Shown here piece by piece: positions 37,095 through 46,671 of a DNA stretch of 64,000 bases. This stretch comes from Mycobacterium angelicum (GTDB lineage: Bacteria > Actinomycetota > Actinomycetes > Mycobacteriales > Mycobacteriaceae), in assembly GCF_002086155.1 (NCBI RefSeq), contig NZ_MVHE01000001.1, forward strand, positions 270,290 to 334,289, written 5' to 3'. The notes beneath the pieces were generated by a model. The model did not search any database, had not been told where the DNA came from, and saw nothing but the letters and a program-made list of their open reading frames with translations. Each line of letters begins with the position of its first letter. The first letter of the stretch is position 1. The translations under genes and the position numbers were made by a program.

Positions 37095-38246
37095 TCAGCC
37101 CGCCCCGGGTGGCCGGGGCATGAACGTCCCCTTCAGCTCCAGGCCCATTGCCAGGTCCTCGTACTTGGGCTCCTTGCGCTTGCGCCAACCACTGCCAGCC
37201 GATATCGGCGGTGGCATCAGCGGCGGAAGCATGGGGAACCCGGCGTCCCCGGCCGGAATCGGCGACACCGCCGACGCGAGTTGCACCGGTGTTTGCGCGG
37301 CGGTCAGCACCCCCAGCGTTGCCGGCGGCGCGCTGAGGTTGCCCAGCGAAACTCCCACGCCTACCGCCGCGGCCGGCTCCAGCGCACCGAAGGCGCCGGC
37401 AGCGTTGGATATCCCAGCCGCCGCGTCGCTCAGCGCCGCCTCCCCCTGCGATAAGCCGTCCGCGATGTCGGGCGCCACCGACTGCAATGCCTGGGCGGAG
37501 GTGTTCTGCGCCATGTAGCTGAGTAGGTTGATCGGGAATCCCGACGATATGAACTGGTTGGCGTAGGTGTTGGCCAATCCGAACCAGCCTTGGTCGGGGT
37601 CGAAGGTAACGCCTATCGCCTGCATTAGCGCATCGATGGGAGATACCGGCGGAGCGATCGCGTCGGCCGGCGCCACCGCCGCAGCGGCCGAAACCGCGCT
37701 GGCTTGAGCTGCCGGTGCGCCCGGATCGGCGACCGAGGGCGGCGAAGCGAACAACGACAACGCGGTCGCTTGCGCTGAAGCGGTCTCGTAGCGGTACATC
37801 GCTGACGCGTTGTTCACCCACATGGTCTGGTACTGGGCTTCGTTCTCGGCGATGGCCGCGAGGTTCTTGCCGAACCCGTTGGTGGCCAGCAGGTGGGCCA
37901 GCTGCGTCCGGTTGGCGCCGACCGTCGCGGGTGCAACGACCGCCGCCAGGGTAGAGCTGAATGCCGCCGCGGCGGACTGCGTCGACAAGGCCAACTGCTG
38001 ACATTGCTGCGCGGTGGCGCGCATCCAGGTGAGGTAGGGAGCGGCCGCCTGAACCATCGCCAGCGGCGACGGACCGTGCCAGTCGGCGGCCAGCGCAGAA
38101 AGCAAGGCGTTATAGCTACTGGCAGTTTCTTCTAGATCGGCACCGAGGCGCTGCCACGCACCGGAAGCCTCGAGCAGTGATTCCGCGCCGGGCCCCGAGT
38201 GCATCAGCGCTGAGCTGACCTCGGGGGGCAGCGTTATGAACTCCAT
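37095..38246 (-). CDS. PPE family protein, SVP-like subgroup
   Basis: A 383-residue PPE protein, probably a type VII secretion substrate. The PPE domain covers residues 1-180: MEFITLPPEVSSALMHSGPG with Pro-Pro-Glu at 7-9, DWHGPSPLAMVQAAAPYLTWM with the WxG motif, and NRTQLAHLLATNGFGKNLAAI. Residues of about 300-345 hold the place of the SVP motif, but as LGNLSAPPATLG (SAP in place of SVP). The C-terminus KGTFMPRPPGAG is typical of the group. No PE partner gene is adjacent. Confidence 0.9.
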   Translation of the reverse strand: MEFITLPPEVSSALMHSGPGAESLLEASGAWQRLGADLEETASSYNALLSALAADWHGPSPLAMVQAAAPYLTWMRATAQQCQQLALSTQSAAAAFSSTLAAVVAPATVGANRTQLAHLLATNGFGKNLAAIAENEAQYQTMWVNNASAMYRYETASAQATALSLFASPPSVADPGAPAAQASAVSAAAAVAPADAIAPPVSPIDALMQAIGVTFDPDQGWFGLANTYANQFISSGFPINLLSYMAQNTSAQALQSVAPDIADGLSQGEAALSDAAAGISNAAGAFGALEPAAAVGVGVSLGNLSAPPATLGVLTAAQTPVQLASAVSPIPAGDAGFPMLPPLMPPPISAGSGWRKRKEPKYEDLAMGLELKGTFMPRPPGAG

Positions 38247-38327
38247 AACATGACACTCTTACTACGCTGGGAAATTTTGCAAAACATTACGTTGACAACG
38301 GCGGGAAAACCGTCGAAACATTGCGCG

Positions 38328-39440
38328 TCACGAAATGGCGTTCACCGCGGCCGCCAGTCGCGATCTGAACGCATCCGGCACGGGGACGTATCCGTTGTCC
38401 GCTAAACCGCTCTGACCAGCGCCCATCGTACTTTGCAGAAACGCCCTTACGGCCGGACCGACTCCCGGGTCCGGATACTTCGAGCACACGACCTCATAGG
38501 TCGCCAGGACGATCGGGTAGGCGCCGGGCTGGTTGGGCCGGTAGAACGAGATGGTGTCGAGGGCAAGGTCGTTGCCCTCTCTGGTGAACCACGCACTGGA
38601 AATCGTGCGCCCCACCGAGTCGATGCCGAGCGCTACCGGTTCGGGACCCGCCGAGGTGATCACCTTGGCCACGCTGAGCTGCTGCGCTCGGGCGAAGGAC
38701 CACTCGACGTAGGTGATCGACCCTTCGGCGCCCTTGACGGCCGCCGCGGCACCGTTGCTGCCGTTGGCACCTTCACCGACGCCGCCCTTGAACTCCTTTG
38801 CCGCGCCCCTGCCCCACTCGTCGCCCGAAGCGGTGTCGAGATATCTCTGGAAATTCTCCGTGGTCCCGGACTCGTCGCTGCGGAACACCACATGAATCGG
38901 CTCGGCGGGCAGGCCGACGCCTGAGTTCAGCGCCGCGATCGCCGGATCGTTCCAGGAGGTGATCGCGCCGTTGAAGATTTTGGCCGCGGTGGCACCGTCG
39001 AGGTTCAGCGAAGTCAGGCCGGTGACGTTGTAGGCGATCGCGATGGGTCCGAACACCATCGGCAGATTCCACACCGGCGAGCCGCACCGCTGCTCGGTTC
39101 TGGCGTACTCATCCATGCTGAGCGGAGAGTCGGAGCTGGCGAAATCCGTTTGACCACCCAGGAATTCGCTGATTCCGGCACCCGAACCGTTGGCCGTGTA
39201 GTTCAACGTCTGCCCCGCGCACGCCCGTTCGAAAGCCTTGACGAAGCGGGTCATGGCATTGTCCTGGGCGGTGGAGCCGCCGGCCTTCAGCGTCGGCTTG
39301 CCCCCGCACCAGACATTCGGCGACGACGACGGGGTCGCCGCGCGTGCCGCGGTGGGCTTGTTGTCGCTGCCGCACGCCGACAAGAGCAGCACGGCAACGC
39401 CCAGGACGCTCAGCGCGGGGCCAAATCGGTTGAACTTCAA
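38328..39440 (-). CDS. Phosphate-binding lipoprotein PstS3-like
   Basis: A 370-residue periplasmic phosphate-binding lipoprotein of a high-affinity Pst transporter. TTG 39440 is preferred: AGGGA lies five bases upstream, and [23 protein letters not shown] then forms a proper signal peptide and lipobox. Phosphate-binding segments are [38 protein letters not shown] and [16 protein letters not shown]. Wording and length match M. tuberculosis PstS3. No pstA, pstB or pstC is nearby, so this is an orphan binding protein or extra copy. The gap to the divergent gene at 39684 is 243 bp and holds both promoters. Confidence 0.9.
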   Translation of the reverse strand: MKFNRFGPALSVLGVAVLLLSACGSDNKPTAARAATPSSSPNVWCGGKPTLKAGGSTAQDNAMTRFVKAFERACAGQTLNYTANGSGAGISEFLGGQTDFASSDSPLSMDEYARTEQRCGSPVWNLPMVFGPIAIAYNVTGLTSLNLDGATAAKIFNGAITSWNDPAIAALNSGVGLPAEPIHVVFRSDESGTTENFQRYLDTASGDEWGRGAAKEFKGGVGEGANGSNGAAAAVKGAEGSITYVEWSFARAQQLSVAKVITSAGPEPVALGIDSVGRTISSAWFTREGNDLALDTISFYRPNQPGAYPIVLATYEVVCSKYPDPGVGPAVRAFLQSTMGAGQSGLADNGYVPVPDAFRSRLAAAVNAIS

Positions 39441-39683
39441 TTGAATCCCTTGAGCGACCAGACTGCTATCCTGCCCGGAGTCCTGCGGCACAGTTCATGA
39501 TCTTCCCGTAGCCGATTGCTTCCGGCCATCGCTGCAGACGGCCGGGTTCACGATTTCAGCCACAGTTTCCGGCCGGTACACGGTTCGGTCACCTAAGGGG
39601 TTCCCGCGTCGTATCGTTAACTGGAATGATCAAAACGTAAGCAGCCTGTTACGTCCGCACTCTTACCCGGGGAGGTTCCAGCA

Positions 39684-40001
39684 ATGGCGATCACCCAAGC
39701 GGCCGGCCCCTTCCTGGGGGCCGCGCTGTGCAGCCTCGTTGCCGTCGCCGCTCCAGCAGCGCATGCCGACGCGGTCGATGACCACTTCCTGAGTGCCGCG
39801 CACGCCCATGGCATCAACTTCGCGTCACCGCAAGCCGCGCTCCTGGCCGGTCACCAGGTTTGCGACCAACTCGATTCAGGTAGAGCCAAGCCCGACATCG
39901 CCAATGACGTAGCGGCCAGCAGCAACCTGGACGGCTATCACGCCGGGTTCTTTGTCGGCCTGAGCGTCGCGGCTTTTTGCCCCCGGCATCACTCTGGTTA
40001 A
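39684..40001 (+). CDS. Secreted DUF732-type protein
   Basis: A 105-residue protein with an N-terminal signal peptide (to about residue 28, ending AAHADA), then a DUF732-like domain: DDHFLSAAHAHGINFASPQAALLAGHQVCDQL, and closing FVGLSVAAFCPRH. The two Cys probably form the usual disulfide. GGGGAGG lies upstream of ATG 39684. DUF732 proteins are common secreted mycobacterial proteins of unknown function. Divergent from the pstS3-like gene. Confidence 0.85.
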   Translation: MAITQAAGPFLGAALCSLVAVAAPAAHADAVDDHFLSAAHAHGINFASPQAALLAGHQVCDQLDSGRAKPDIANDVAASSNLDGYHAGFFVGLSVAAFCPRHHSG

Positions 40002-40074
40002 GACTTGATGTCAAGCCTCTGATCCATAGCGGCACCCGCATAAACTTTTGCTACATGCAGGCGGGGAGCCATAA

Positions 40075-40278
40075 ATGATCAGGAAAGCATTGTTCAGCGC
40101 CGCAATCGCGGTCTGTGCTGCGGTAGGGGTAGCCACTGCGGCCAACGCCGACCCCAGCTGGTACAACACCCTCAGCTGTAACTGCGAACCGGTGCCGCAG
40201 AGCGGGCCGACCTTCACCCAGCAAATCGATACCGGAATCCGCGACGGCCTTGCCGAGCTGAACGACGCCCCAGACTAA
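40075..40278 (+). CDS. Small secreted protein
   Basis: A 67-residue protein. Residues 1-26 form a signal peptide, MIRKALFSAAIAVCAAVGVA, ending ANADP. The mature part of about 41 residues has CNCEP (two Cys) and an acidic C-terminus. No known domain. It follows the DUF732 gene by 73 bp on the same strand, and its stop is 6 bp from the convergent atsB stop. Similar short secreted proteins are widespread in mycobacteria; role unknown. Confidence 0.7.
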   Translation: MIRKALFSAAIAVCAAVGVATAANADPSWYNTLSCNCEPVPQSGPTFTQQIDTGIRDGLAELNDAPD

Positions 40279-40283
40279 TCCGC

Positions 40284-43190
40284 CTAGCCCGCGGCTCCCT
40301 GCCCGACAGCCTGGACCGACGCGTGCTCATGCAGCGCCTGCTCGGCTTCCGGCGAAACGGGTTTGAGGTCGAAGGTCACCTCGTGCACGGTGCCGGTAAA
40401 CGCATACGGCGCCTTGTCCTCATATTCGCGGTCGACGACCAGACCGTTGTCGCGTCCGACGTCCAGCCCGGCATACGACGTGAACGCCAGGCTCACCGTT
40501 TGCGGGAGCTCACCCTCGCCGATCAACCGATTGCCGGCCCATAGCGTCACCCGTCCGCCGGAACCGACGACGGGCTGCTCGCTGTCGAACTGCATCCGCA
40601 CGGTCACGTCGCCGGTGGGGATGGGCTCGGTGGACACCTGCCGATAGGTCTCGACCCCGAGGAAGGAATAGGTGTGGTGCAGACGCCGCTGCCCGTCGAC
40701 CCACAACGCGAACCCGCCCATGAAGTCGGCGTTGGCGACGATCACGCCCTCGGCATTGTCGGGCACGTTCAGCAGTGCCTCGATGGCATAGGAGCGGCCG
40801 AAGATGCGCGGAACCATGCCCCGCTGGATGTTCTGCACCCCCTTCTTGAAGCTGAACCGCGCTTCAAAAAACCCAGTGGGAAGCGGCGGCAGGTCGCCGT
40901 ACATCACCGCGAGCCCGCCCAGTAGCGGCAGCACCCTATTGCGCTCAGCTTCCTGCCACCACAGCTGCTGCAGCTCGGCCAGCTTGTCCGGACGTTCGCC
41001 TGCCAAATTCTTCGCCTGGGAGAAGTCGTCAGGCAGGTAGTACAGCTCCCACACGTCGTTGTCGGGGTCGTAGGTGCCGGGCGCGAACCGCGCCATGGTC
41101 TCCGGCGACAAATCCCACGGCGCCTTGTCCAGCCGGGCGCATGCCCACCAGCCGTCCTGGTACATGGCGCGGCTGCCGAAGTTTTCGAAGTACTGCACGG
41201 TGTGGCGGTCTTCGGCGTCCGCCCCGTCGAAGGTGTGCAGGAAGCTGATTCCGTCCATCGGTTCCTGCTCGAAGCCGTCGACATGGGTGGGCTCGGGTAA
41301 ACCGATGGCCTCCAACACAGTTGGCGCGATATCGATGCAGTGCGCGAACTGGTCCCGAACACCGTCGGGCCGAATCCGCGACGGCCAGGCCACCACCATT
41401 GGATCGCGGGTGCCACCGAGATGGCTGGCCATCTGCTTGCCCCACTGGAACGGCGTGTTGTTGGCGTGCGCCCAGCCGCTGGCGAAGTGCGGCGCGGTGA
41501 ACTCGTCGCCCAGCGCTTCGATCCCGCCGTACTGTTCGATGAGCTCAAGTTGCCGGTCGGCGTCGAGGTCCAGGCCGTTGAGGAACGTCATCTCGTTGAA
41601 CGAACCGGTGTTGGTGCCTTCCATGCTGGCGCCGTTGTCGCCCCAGATGTAGAAGACCAGGGTGTTGTCCGACTCGCCCAGATCCTCGATGGCGTCCAGC
41701 AGCCGCCCGACATTCCAGTCGGCGTTCTCGGAGAACCCGGCGAACACCTCCATCTGGCGGGCATACAGCTTCTTCTGGGTCTCCGACAAGCTGTCCCAGG
41801 CCGGGAACAGATCCGGCCGCTCGGTCAGCTCGGTGTCCGGCGGAATGATGCCGAGTTGCTTCTGACGCTCAAATGTCTGCTGCCGGTAGACATCCCAGCC
41901 CTCGTCGAACTGCCCCTGGTATTTGTCGGCCCATTCCTTGAAGACGTGGTGGGGGGCGTGGGTGGCGCCGGTCGAGTAGTACATCATCCATGGCTTGGTG
42001 GCGTCCTGGGCGCGCACGGTGTGCAGCCATTCGACGGCCTTGTCGGTGAGGTCGTCGGGGAAGAAGTAGAGCTTGCCGTCTTGCCCCTCGGGTATGCCGA
42101 TGACCGAGTTGTCCTGGCTGATGATCGGGTCGTACTGGCCGGCCGCACCGGACGGAAATCCCCAGTAGTGGTCGAATCCCCAACCCAGCGGCCAGTTGTC
42201 GAACGGCCCCGCCGCACCCTGGACGTTGTCCGGGGTCAGATGCCACTTGCCGAAAGCCCCTGTCACATAACCGTTGTCGCGCAGAATGCGGGGCAGCGAG
42301 GCGCAGCTGCGCGGCTTGACGGTGCAGTAGCCCGGGTAGGGTCCCGGGAACTCACAGACCGATCCGAAGCCCACCCGGTGGTGGTTGCGTCCGGTCAGCA
42401 GCGCCGCACGGGTCGGCGAGCAGACCGCGGTGACATGAAAGCGGTTGTAGGCCAAGCCGTTCTGGGCAACCCGGGACAGCGTCGGGGTGCGAATGGCGCC
42501 GCCGAAGGTGTCCGGGCCGCCGAAGCCGGCGTCGTCGATCAACACGATCAGCACATTGGGTGCGCCGTCGGGCGCGCTGGCGCCGGGGACGATCGTCCAG
42601 TCCCCCACCGAGTCCGCCGCGGTGCGGCCGATGGTGCCACCGAAGCTGCGCTGCGGTATCGGCAGCTTGGTGCGGTCCGGGTTGAACTTGCCCATCGCCT
42701 CTTGCAGCGCAGCACCGAAGCTGCGCAGCGTCGAATGACTCATCTCGGCAACCGATTTCATCGGCGATCCGGCCAGCGTCTGCTCTACCGTGAGCCGGCC
42801 CCGGGCCGGGGTTATCGCGATGATCACCGCGCTGCCCGCGGCCATCGCCTGGCCGATCTTGTCGGCCAGCCCGCTCTTGATCCGGTAATTGGCGAAGGTG
42901 CCGGCCAGGGCTCCGGCGGCCGCCCCGAATGCCGCCGTAGCCAGCAGAGCCGGCGAGAACAGGCCGACCGCCAGACCCGCCCCGGCGCCCCACGCCGCGC
43001 CGCGGCGGCCAAGCCGGTTGCCGGTGTCGAGCAGGACGGCGTTGCCGTCGGCGTCCTTGCCCACCAGCACCGCGCCCTGCAACGGCACGGTCTTGGCGTT
43101 GGCCCGGCCGGTGAGGTTCTCGAAGTCGCGCCGAGCGGTGTCCAGCTCCTGATAGCCAGCGACGATGACGAGCGCGTTCTCTTCACTCAT
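40284..43190 (-). CDS. atsB: Arylsulfatase AtsB with N-terminal DUF1269-like domain
   Basis: A 968-residue sulfatase. Residues 1-150 resemble a DUF1269-type domain: ALVIVAGYQELDTARRDFENL, then a Gly/Ala-rich hydrophobic stretch GAGLAVGLFSPALLA. The sulfatase domain follows: VLIVLIDDAGFGGPDTFGG for metal, and VCSPTRAALLTGRN, whose Cys should become formylglycine. Later motifs are GAFGKWHLTPD and YIWGDNGASMEG. It should hydrolyse sulfate esters; the substrate is unknown. ATG 43190 with AGGAGT upstream overlaps the RluA-like gene by 8 bp. Equivalent of Rv3299c. Confidence 0.93.
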   Translation of the reverse strand: MSEENALVIVAGYQELDTARRDFENLTGRANAKTVPLQGAVLVGKDADGNAVLLDTGNRLGRRGAAWGAGAGLAVGLFSPALLATAAFGAAAGALAGTFANYRIKSGLADKIGQAMAAGSAVIIAITPARGRLTVEQTLAGSPMKSVAEMSHSTLRSFGAALQEAMGKFNPDRTKLPIPQRSFGGTIGRTAADSVGDWTIVPGASAPDGAPNVLIVLIDDAGFGGPDTFGGAIRTPTLSRVAQNGLAYNRFHVTAVCSPTRAALLTGRNHHRVGFGSVCEFPGPYPGYCTVKPRSCASLPRILRDNGYVTGAFGKWHLTPDNVQGAAGPFDNWPLGWGFDHYWGFPSGAAGQYDPIISQDNSVIGIPEGQDGKLYFFPDDLTDKAVEWLHTVRAQDATKPWMMYYSTGATHAPHHVFKEWADKYQGQFDEGWDVYRQQTFERQKQLGIIPPDTELTERPDLFPAWDSLSETQKKLYARQMEVFAGFSENADWNVGRLLDAIEDLGESDNTLVFYIWGDNGASMEGTNTGSFNEMTFLNGLDLDADRQLELIEQYGGIEALGDEFTAPHFASGWAHANNTPFQWGKQMASHLGGTRDPMVVAWPSRIRPDGVRDQFAHCIDIAPTVLEAIGLPEPTHVDGFEQEPMDGISFLHTFDGADAEDRHTVQYFENFGSRAMYQDGWWACARLDKAPWDLSPETMARFAPGTYDPDNDVWELYYLPDDFSQAKNLAGERPDKLAELQQLWWQEAERNRVLPLLGGLAVMYGDLPPLPTGFFEARFSFKKGVQNIQRGMVPRIFGRSYAIEALLNVPDNAEGVIVANADFMGGFALWVDGQRRLHHTYSFLGVETYRQVSTEPIPTGDVTVRMQFDSEQPVVGSGGRVTLWAGNRLIGEGELPQTVSLAFTSYAGLDVGRDNGLVVDREYEDKAPYAFTGTVHEVTFDLKPVSPEAEQALHEHASVQAVGQGAAG

Positions 43191-44064
43191 TCCCAGACTC
43201 CTGTAATTCGCGACGGCTGATGAACTCACGGGGCAACCCCGTGATCGGATCGTCGAACTCGATGCGCTGCGCCAGCAATTGCAGCGGTGTGCTGAAGTCG
43301 TCGGAAGCGACGTCAACCACGTTGGGGTACAACGGATCTCCGCTTATCGGTAGCCCAAGCGAGGCCATCTGCACGCGCAACTGGTGGGTGCGTCCGGTGC
43401 GCGGGCTCAACCGGTACAGGCCATCGGGTGAAACCAGCTCCACCAACGTCTGCGCGTTGGGCGCACCCGGCTCGCACACCGCCTGCAAGTTGCCGCGGCG
43501 TTTGACGATGCGGCTGCGCACCACGCGCGGCAGCACCAGCCCCGGGTCGACCGCCGCCCGGGCCAGGTACGTCTTGCGCACCGCGCCTCGCGCGAACAGC
43601 GTCTGGTAACCACCGCGCAACTCGCGCCGGGTGGTGAACAGCAACACGCCGGCCGTCAGCCGGTCCAGGCGGTGTGCCGGGCTCAGCTCGGGCAATCCCA
43701 GGGCGCAGCGCAACCGCACCAGCGCCGTCTGCGCGACGTGGCGCCCGCGCGGCATGGTGGCCAGAAAGTGCGGTTTGTCGACGACGACGAGGTCGTCATC
43801 CTGATAGAGCACCGGGATGTCAAAGGGTACCGGCACCTCGTCGGGCAGGTCACGGTAGACGTACACGAAGGAACCCGGCGGCAGCAGCCGGCCGCTGTCG
43901 ACCACCGCGCCGCGGCCATCGACGACTTCCCCGGCGAGCAGCTTCGCGCCGGCAGGAGCGCCGAATCTTTCGACGAGTTCGGTCAGCACCGATCCACCCC
44001 GCAACCGCACCCGCACCGGCCCCAGCGCATCGCGAACGCTGAGCACTGCGGGCTCCAATTGCAA
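43183..44064 (-). CDS. RluA-family pseudouridine synthase
   Basis: A 293-residue RluA-type synthase. Seen: the N-terminal S4-like stretch VLTELVERFGAPAGAKLL, then YQDDDLVVVDKPHFLATMP, the catalytic-Asp motif SPAHRLDRLTAGVLLFT, and SPRTGRTHQLRVQMASLGLPISGDPLYP. It isomerises uridine in an RNA not identifiable from the sequence. It overlaps atsB by 8 bp, so the two are probably coupled although functionally unrelated. Equivalent of Rv3300c. Confidence 0.93.
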   Translation of the reverse strand: MQLEPAVLSVRDALGPVRVRLRGGSVLTELVERFGAPAGAKLLAGEVVDGRGAVVDSGRLLPPGSFVYVYRDLPDEVPVPFDIPVLYQDDDLVVVDKPHFLATMPRGRHVAQTALVRLRCALGLPELSPAHRLDRLTAGVLLFTTRRELRGGYQTLFARGAVRKTYLARAAVDPGLVLPRVVRSRIVKRRGNLQAVCEPGAPNAQTLVELVSPDGLYRLSPRTGRTHQLRVQMASLGLPISGDPLYPNVVDVASDDFSTPLQLLAQRIEFDDPITGLPREFISRRELQESGNE

Positions 44065-44138
44065 TCCTCCTGCGGTATCCGACCACGCGAGCGTACGTCG
44101 TCGGAGGGCAACAGGTGATCAAGACATGGACGTAGAAG

Positions 44139-44372
44139 TTGGCCCGGCACGAGGGCCACGGCGACGAGCAGCGCACCGCTCGACTCAGGCCGCAGATCCG
44201 GCAGTGTGAAGAGGCCGCTGAGCAATTCGTCGACGCGCCGCTGCAGACCTTCGTGCCGATCCTCGTCGAACACATCGTCCGCAACCGGTTGATGGAATCG
44301 CGCCGGCAACCACGCCGGCCCTGGGCTGAGCCTTACGCGGAGTCGATGCCCAAATCGGCTTGGGCACTGTAA
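44139..44372 (+). CDS. Possible three-helix-bundle (DUF3562-like) small protein, may be decayed
   Basis: A 77-codon frame with a TTG start directly after an in-frame stop. Its middle reads CEEAAEQFVDAPLQTFVPILVEHIVRNRL, like the last two helices of the three-helix-bundle dimerization domain found in actinobacterial small proteins. The first helix is not evident, so this may be a remnant. The 268-bp region between the RluA-like and CBS genes holds only this frame; M. tuberculosis has phoY1 here, which is absent. The 3' end overlaps the CBS gene on the other strand. Confidence 0.35.
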   Translation: MARHEGHGDEQRTARLRPQIRQCEEAAEQFVDAPLQTFVPILVEHIVRNRLMESRRQPRRPWAEPYAESMPKSAWAL

Positions 44373-44755
44373 ACGCCGAGCAGATCACGGGCCGAGACGA
44401 TGCCGTCCAGAGCGCCGTCATCGTCCACCAGGATGTGGCGGATGTAATGGTCCATCATCTGGACCGCGACTTGGTCGACGGTGGCTTCGGCGCTGCACCA
44501 CACCAATTTGGTGGTGGCCGTGTCGATGGCACGTACGGCTGCCGGATCCTGTCCAGCGGCCACCACCCGAGCGATGTCGCGCTCACTCACTATTGCGGTG
44601 GGCCTGTTGTCGTCGCCCACCACAACCGCCCCGACATCATGGGCCACAATGGCTTTGGCTATGTCGGCGATCGTGGCGTCGGCGGCAACGCGCACCACCG
44701 CGTCGCCGGTAACGGTCGAAATCGGGGTCGAACCCGCCAGAGAGATGCTAGTCAC
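44333..44755 (-). CDS. Tandem CBS-domain protein
   Basis: About 140 residues with two CBS domains. First: ATIADIAKAIVAHDVGAVVVGDDNRPTAIVSERDIARVVAAG. Second: ATVDQVAVQMMDHYIRHILVDDDGALDGIVSARDLLGVY. CBS pairs bind adenosyl ligands and act as energy or signal sensors. GTG 44755 (VTSISLAG) was chosen because the upstream residues to 44821 do not look like protein. On the same strand as glpD2, about 80 bp after it. Confidence 0.85.
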   Translation of the reverse strand: MTSISLAGSTPISTVTGDAVVRVAADATIADIAKAIVAHDVGAVVVGDDNRPTAIVSERDIARVVAAGQDPAAVRAIDTATTKLVWCSAEATVDQVAVQMMDHYIRHILVDDDGALDGIVSARDLLGVYSAQADLGIDSA

Positions 44756-44836
44756 GCACCCATGCTCACCAAGTCCGGCCGCGCTTACTAGTGACCTCAG
44801 TCCCCCATTCCGGTGAAACAAGTCACCGGGCGTAGC

Positions 44837-46582
44837 TCAGCTCAGCGGTACCGGCTCGAGAATCTCGGCGCGCGCCTCGGGTGCGCTGGCGCGCAACTCG
44901 TCGGCCGAGACGTCGTCGGGCTGCGCCTGCGACAGTATCTCCGCCTCCACCCGAGCCTTGTAGTTGGCGACCTCACGCTTGACGTCGGCCGCGCTCCAGC
45001 CCAGCGCCGGGGCAATGAGGTCGGCCACTTCCTGGGCGCAGTCCACGCCGCGGTGTGAGTATTCGATGGAGATCCGCATCCGCCGGGCCAGTACATCCTC
45101 GAGATGCAGGGCGCCCTCGGCGGTGACGGCATACAGGGCTTCCACCTTCAGATAGCCCGGCGCCTCGTTGATCGGGCTCAGCAGCTCGGGATCTTCGGCC
45201 GCCAGCGCCAGCACCTCGTCGATCAGCGAGCCGTAGCGATCCAGCAGGTGGCGCACCCGGTAGGGGTGCAGATTTCGCGTCGCACCGACATTCTCGGTCT
45301 GATTGACCAGGGCGAAGTAGCCGTCGGCGCCCATCAGCGGCACCTTCTGGGTGATCGACGGCGCGACCCGGGCCGGGATGAATTCGGCCGCGGCGTCCAC
45401 GGCGTCGGCCGCCATCACCCGGTAGGTGGTGTACTTGCCGCCCGCGATGGCTACCAGGCCGGCCGCCGGCACCGCCACCGCATGTTCGCGGGAGAGCTTC
45501 GAGGTCTCCTCGCTTTCCCCGGCCAGCAGCGGGCGCAGTCCCGCGTAGACGCCGTCGATATCGGCGTGGGTCAGCGGCGTGGCCAACACGGTGTTGACCG
45601 TGCCCAGGATGTAGTCGATGTCGGCCTTGGTGGCCGCCGGATGCGCCAGGTCCAGGTTCCAGTCGGTGTCGGTGGTCCCGATGATCCAGTGGCTCCCCCA
45701 CGGGATGACGAACATGACCGACTTCTCGGTGCGCAGGATGATCGCCACGTCGCTGACGATGCGGTCGCGGGGAACCACCACGTGTACGCCCTTGGAGGCG
45801 CGCACCTGGAAGCGGCCGCGCTGCTTGGACAGCGCCTGGATTTCGTCGGTCCACACCCCGGTCGCGTTGATCACCACGTGACCGCGCACCTCGGTGATCG
45901 AGCCGTCCTCCGAGTCGCGCACCCGCACCCCGGTCACCCGGTCGCCCTCGCGCAGCAACGCCACCACCTGGGTGGAGCACCGCACCACCGCGCCGTAGTG
46001 TGCGGCAGTGCGCGCCACCGTCATGGTGTGACGGGCGTCGTCGACGACGGTGTCGTAGTAGCGGATACCGCCGATCAACGACGCGCGTTTTAGCCCGGGA
46101 CTTAATCGCAATGCACCGGCACGGGTCATATGCTTTTGCGCCGGAACGGATTTCGCGCCGCCGAGGCTGTCGTAGAGGAAGATGCCCGCGGCCATGTACG
46201 GACGCTCCCACCAGCGCTTGGTCAGCGGGAACAGGAATGGCAGCGGCTTGACCAGATGGGGTGCCAGCGTGGTCAGCGACAGCTCGCGCTCATATAGAGC
46301 CTCACGCACCAGCCCGAATTCCAGTTGCTCGAGATAGCGCAGGCCGCCGTGGAACATCTTCGACGACCGGCTCGAGGTGCCCGAGGCCAGGTCCCGCGCC
46401 TCGACCAGGGCCACTTTGAGCCCGCGGGTGGCGGCATCCAGGGCACAGCCGGAACCCACCACGCCGCCGCCGATGACCACCACGTCGAACTGCTCGGCAC
46501 CGAGTCGCTCCCAGGCCAATGCGCGCTGCTGCGGCCCGAGCGACGCGGCGGGGCTCTCCGGTCCGTGGATCGGGTTGCTCAC
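44837..46582 (-). CDS. glpD2: FAD-dependent glycerol-3-phosphate dehydrogenase GlpD2
   Basis: A 581-residue flavoprotein oxidising glycerol 3-phosphate to dihydroxyacetone phosphate at the membrane. Seen: the FAD motif VVVIGGGVVGSGCALDAATRGL, ASGTSSRSSKMFHGGLRYL, VINATGVWTDEI and AIAGGKYTTYRVMAADAVD. The C-terminal DAO_C domain follows from about residue 420. GTG 46582 (VSNPIHGPES) was selected for its GGAG site and agreement with M. tuberculosis GlpD2; a longer frame starts at 46639. Next gene after lpdA, 89 bp away. Equivalent of Rv3302c. Confidence 0.95.
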   Translation of the reverse strand: MSNPIHGPESPAASLGPQQRALAWERLGAEQFDVVVIGGGVVGSGCALDAATRGLKVALVEARDLASGTSSRSSKMFHGGLRYLEQLEFGLVREALYERELSLTTLAPHLVKPLPFLFPLTKRWWERPYMAAGIFLYDSLGGAKSVPAQKHMTRAGALRLSPGLKRASLIGGIRYYDTVVDDARHTMTVARTAAHYGAVVRCSTQVVALLREGDRVTGVRVRDSEDGSITEVRGHVVINATGVWTDEIQALSKQRGRFQVRASKGVHVVVPRDRIVSDVAIILRTEKSVMFVIPWGSHWIIGTTDTDWNLDLAHPAATKADIDYILGTVNTVLATPLTHADIDGVYAGLRPLLAGESEETSKLSREHAVAVPAAGLVAIAGGKYTTYRVMAADAVDAAAEFIPARVAPSITQKVPLMGADGYFALVNQTENVGATRNLHPYRVRHLLDRYGSLIDEVLALAAEDPELLSPINEAPGYLKVEALYAVTAEGALHLEDVLARRMRISIEYSHRGVDCAQEVADLIAPALGWSAADVKREVANYKARVEAEILSQAQPDDVSADELRASAPEARAEILEPVPLS

Positions 46583-46671
46583 GACTAATGACTCCTGTCG
46601 GTTACTTCGGTTACTCGGCGGTGGGCGTTGCGTAGCCAAGGCTAGTTCGTTCGGGCGCCCTGAGTCGCCCT

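Noticed and set aside
41340..43220. A 626-codon rightward open frame antisense to atsB
   Set aside because: It has no domain pattern and is rich in Arg/Gly/Val, as expected for the complement of a high-GC gene. The minus-strand sulfatase has clear motifs throughout.
44825..44870. tRNA-like start GGGCGTAGCTCAGCTCAGCGGTA
   Set aside because: It is the end of glpD2 read on the other strand. No anticodon arm, T-loop or acceptor pairing follows.
45104..46093. A 329-codon rightward open frame inside glpD2
   Set aside because: Complement of a well-conserved gene; composition typical of an antisense frame.
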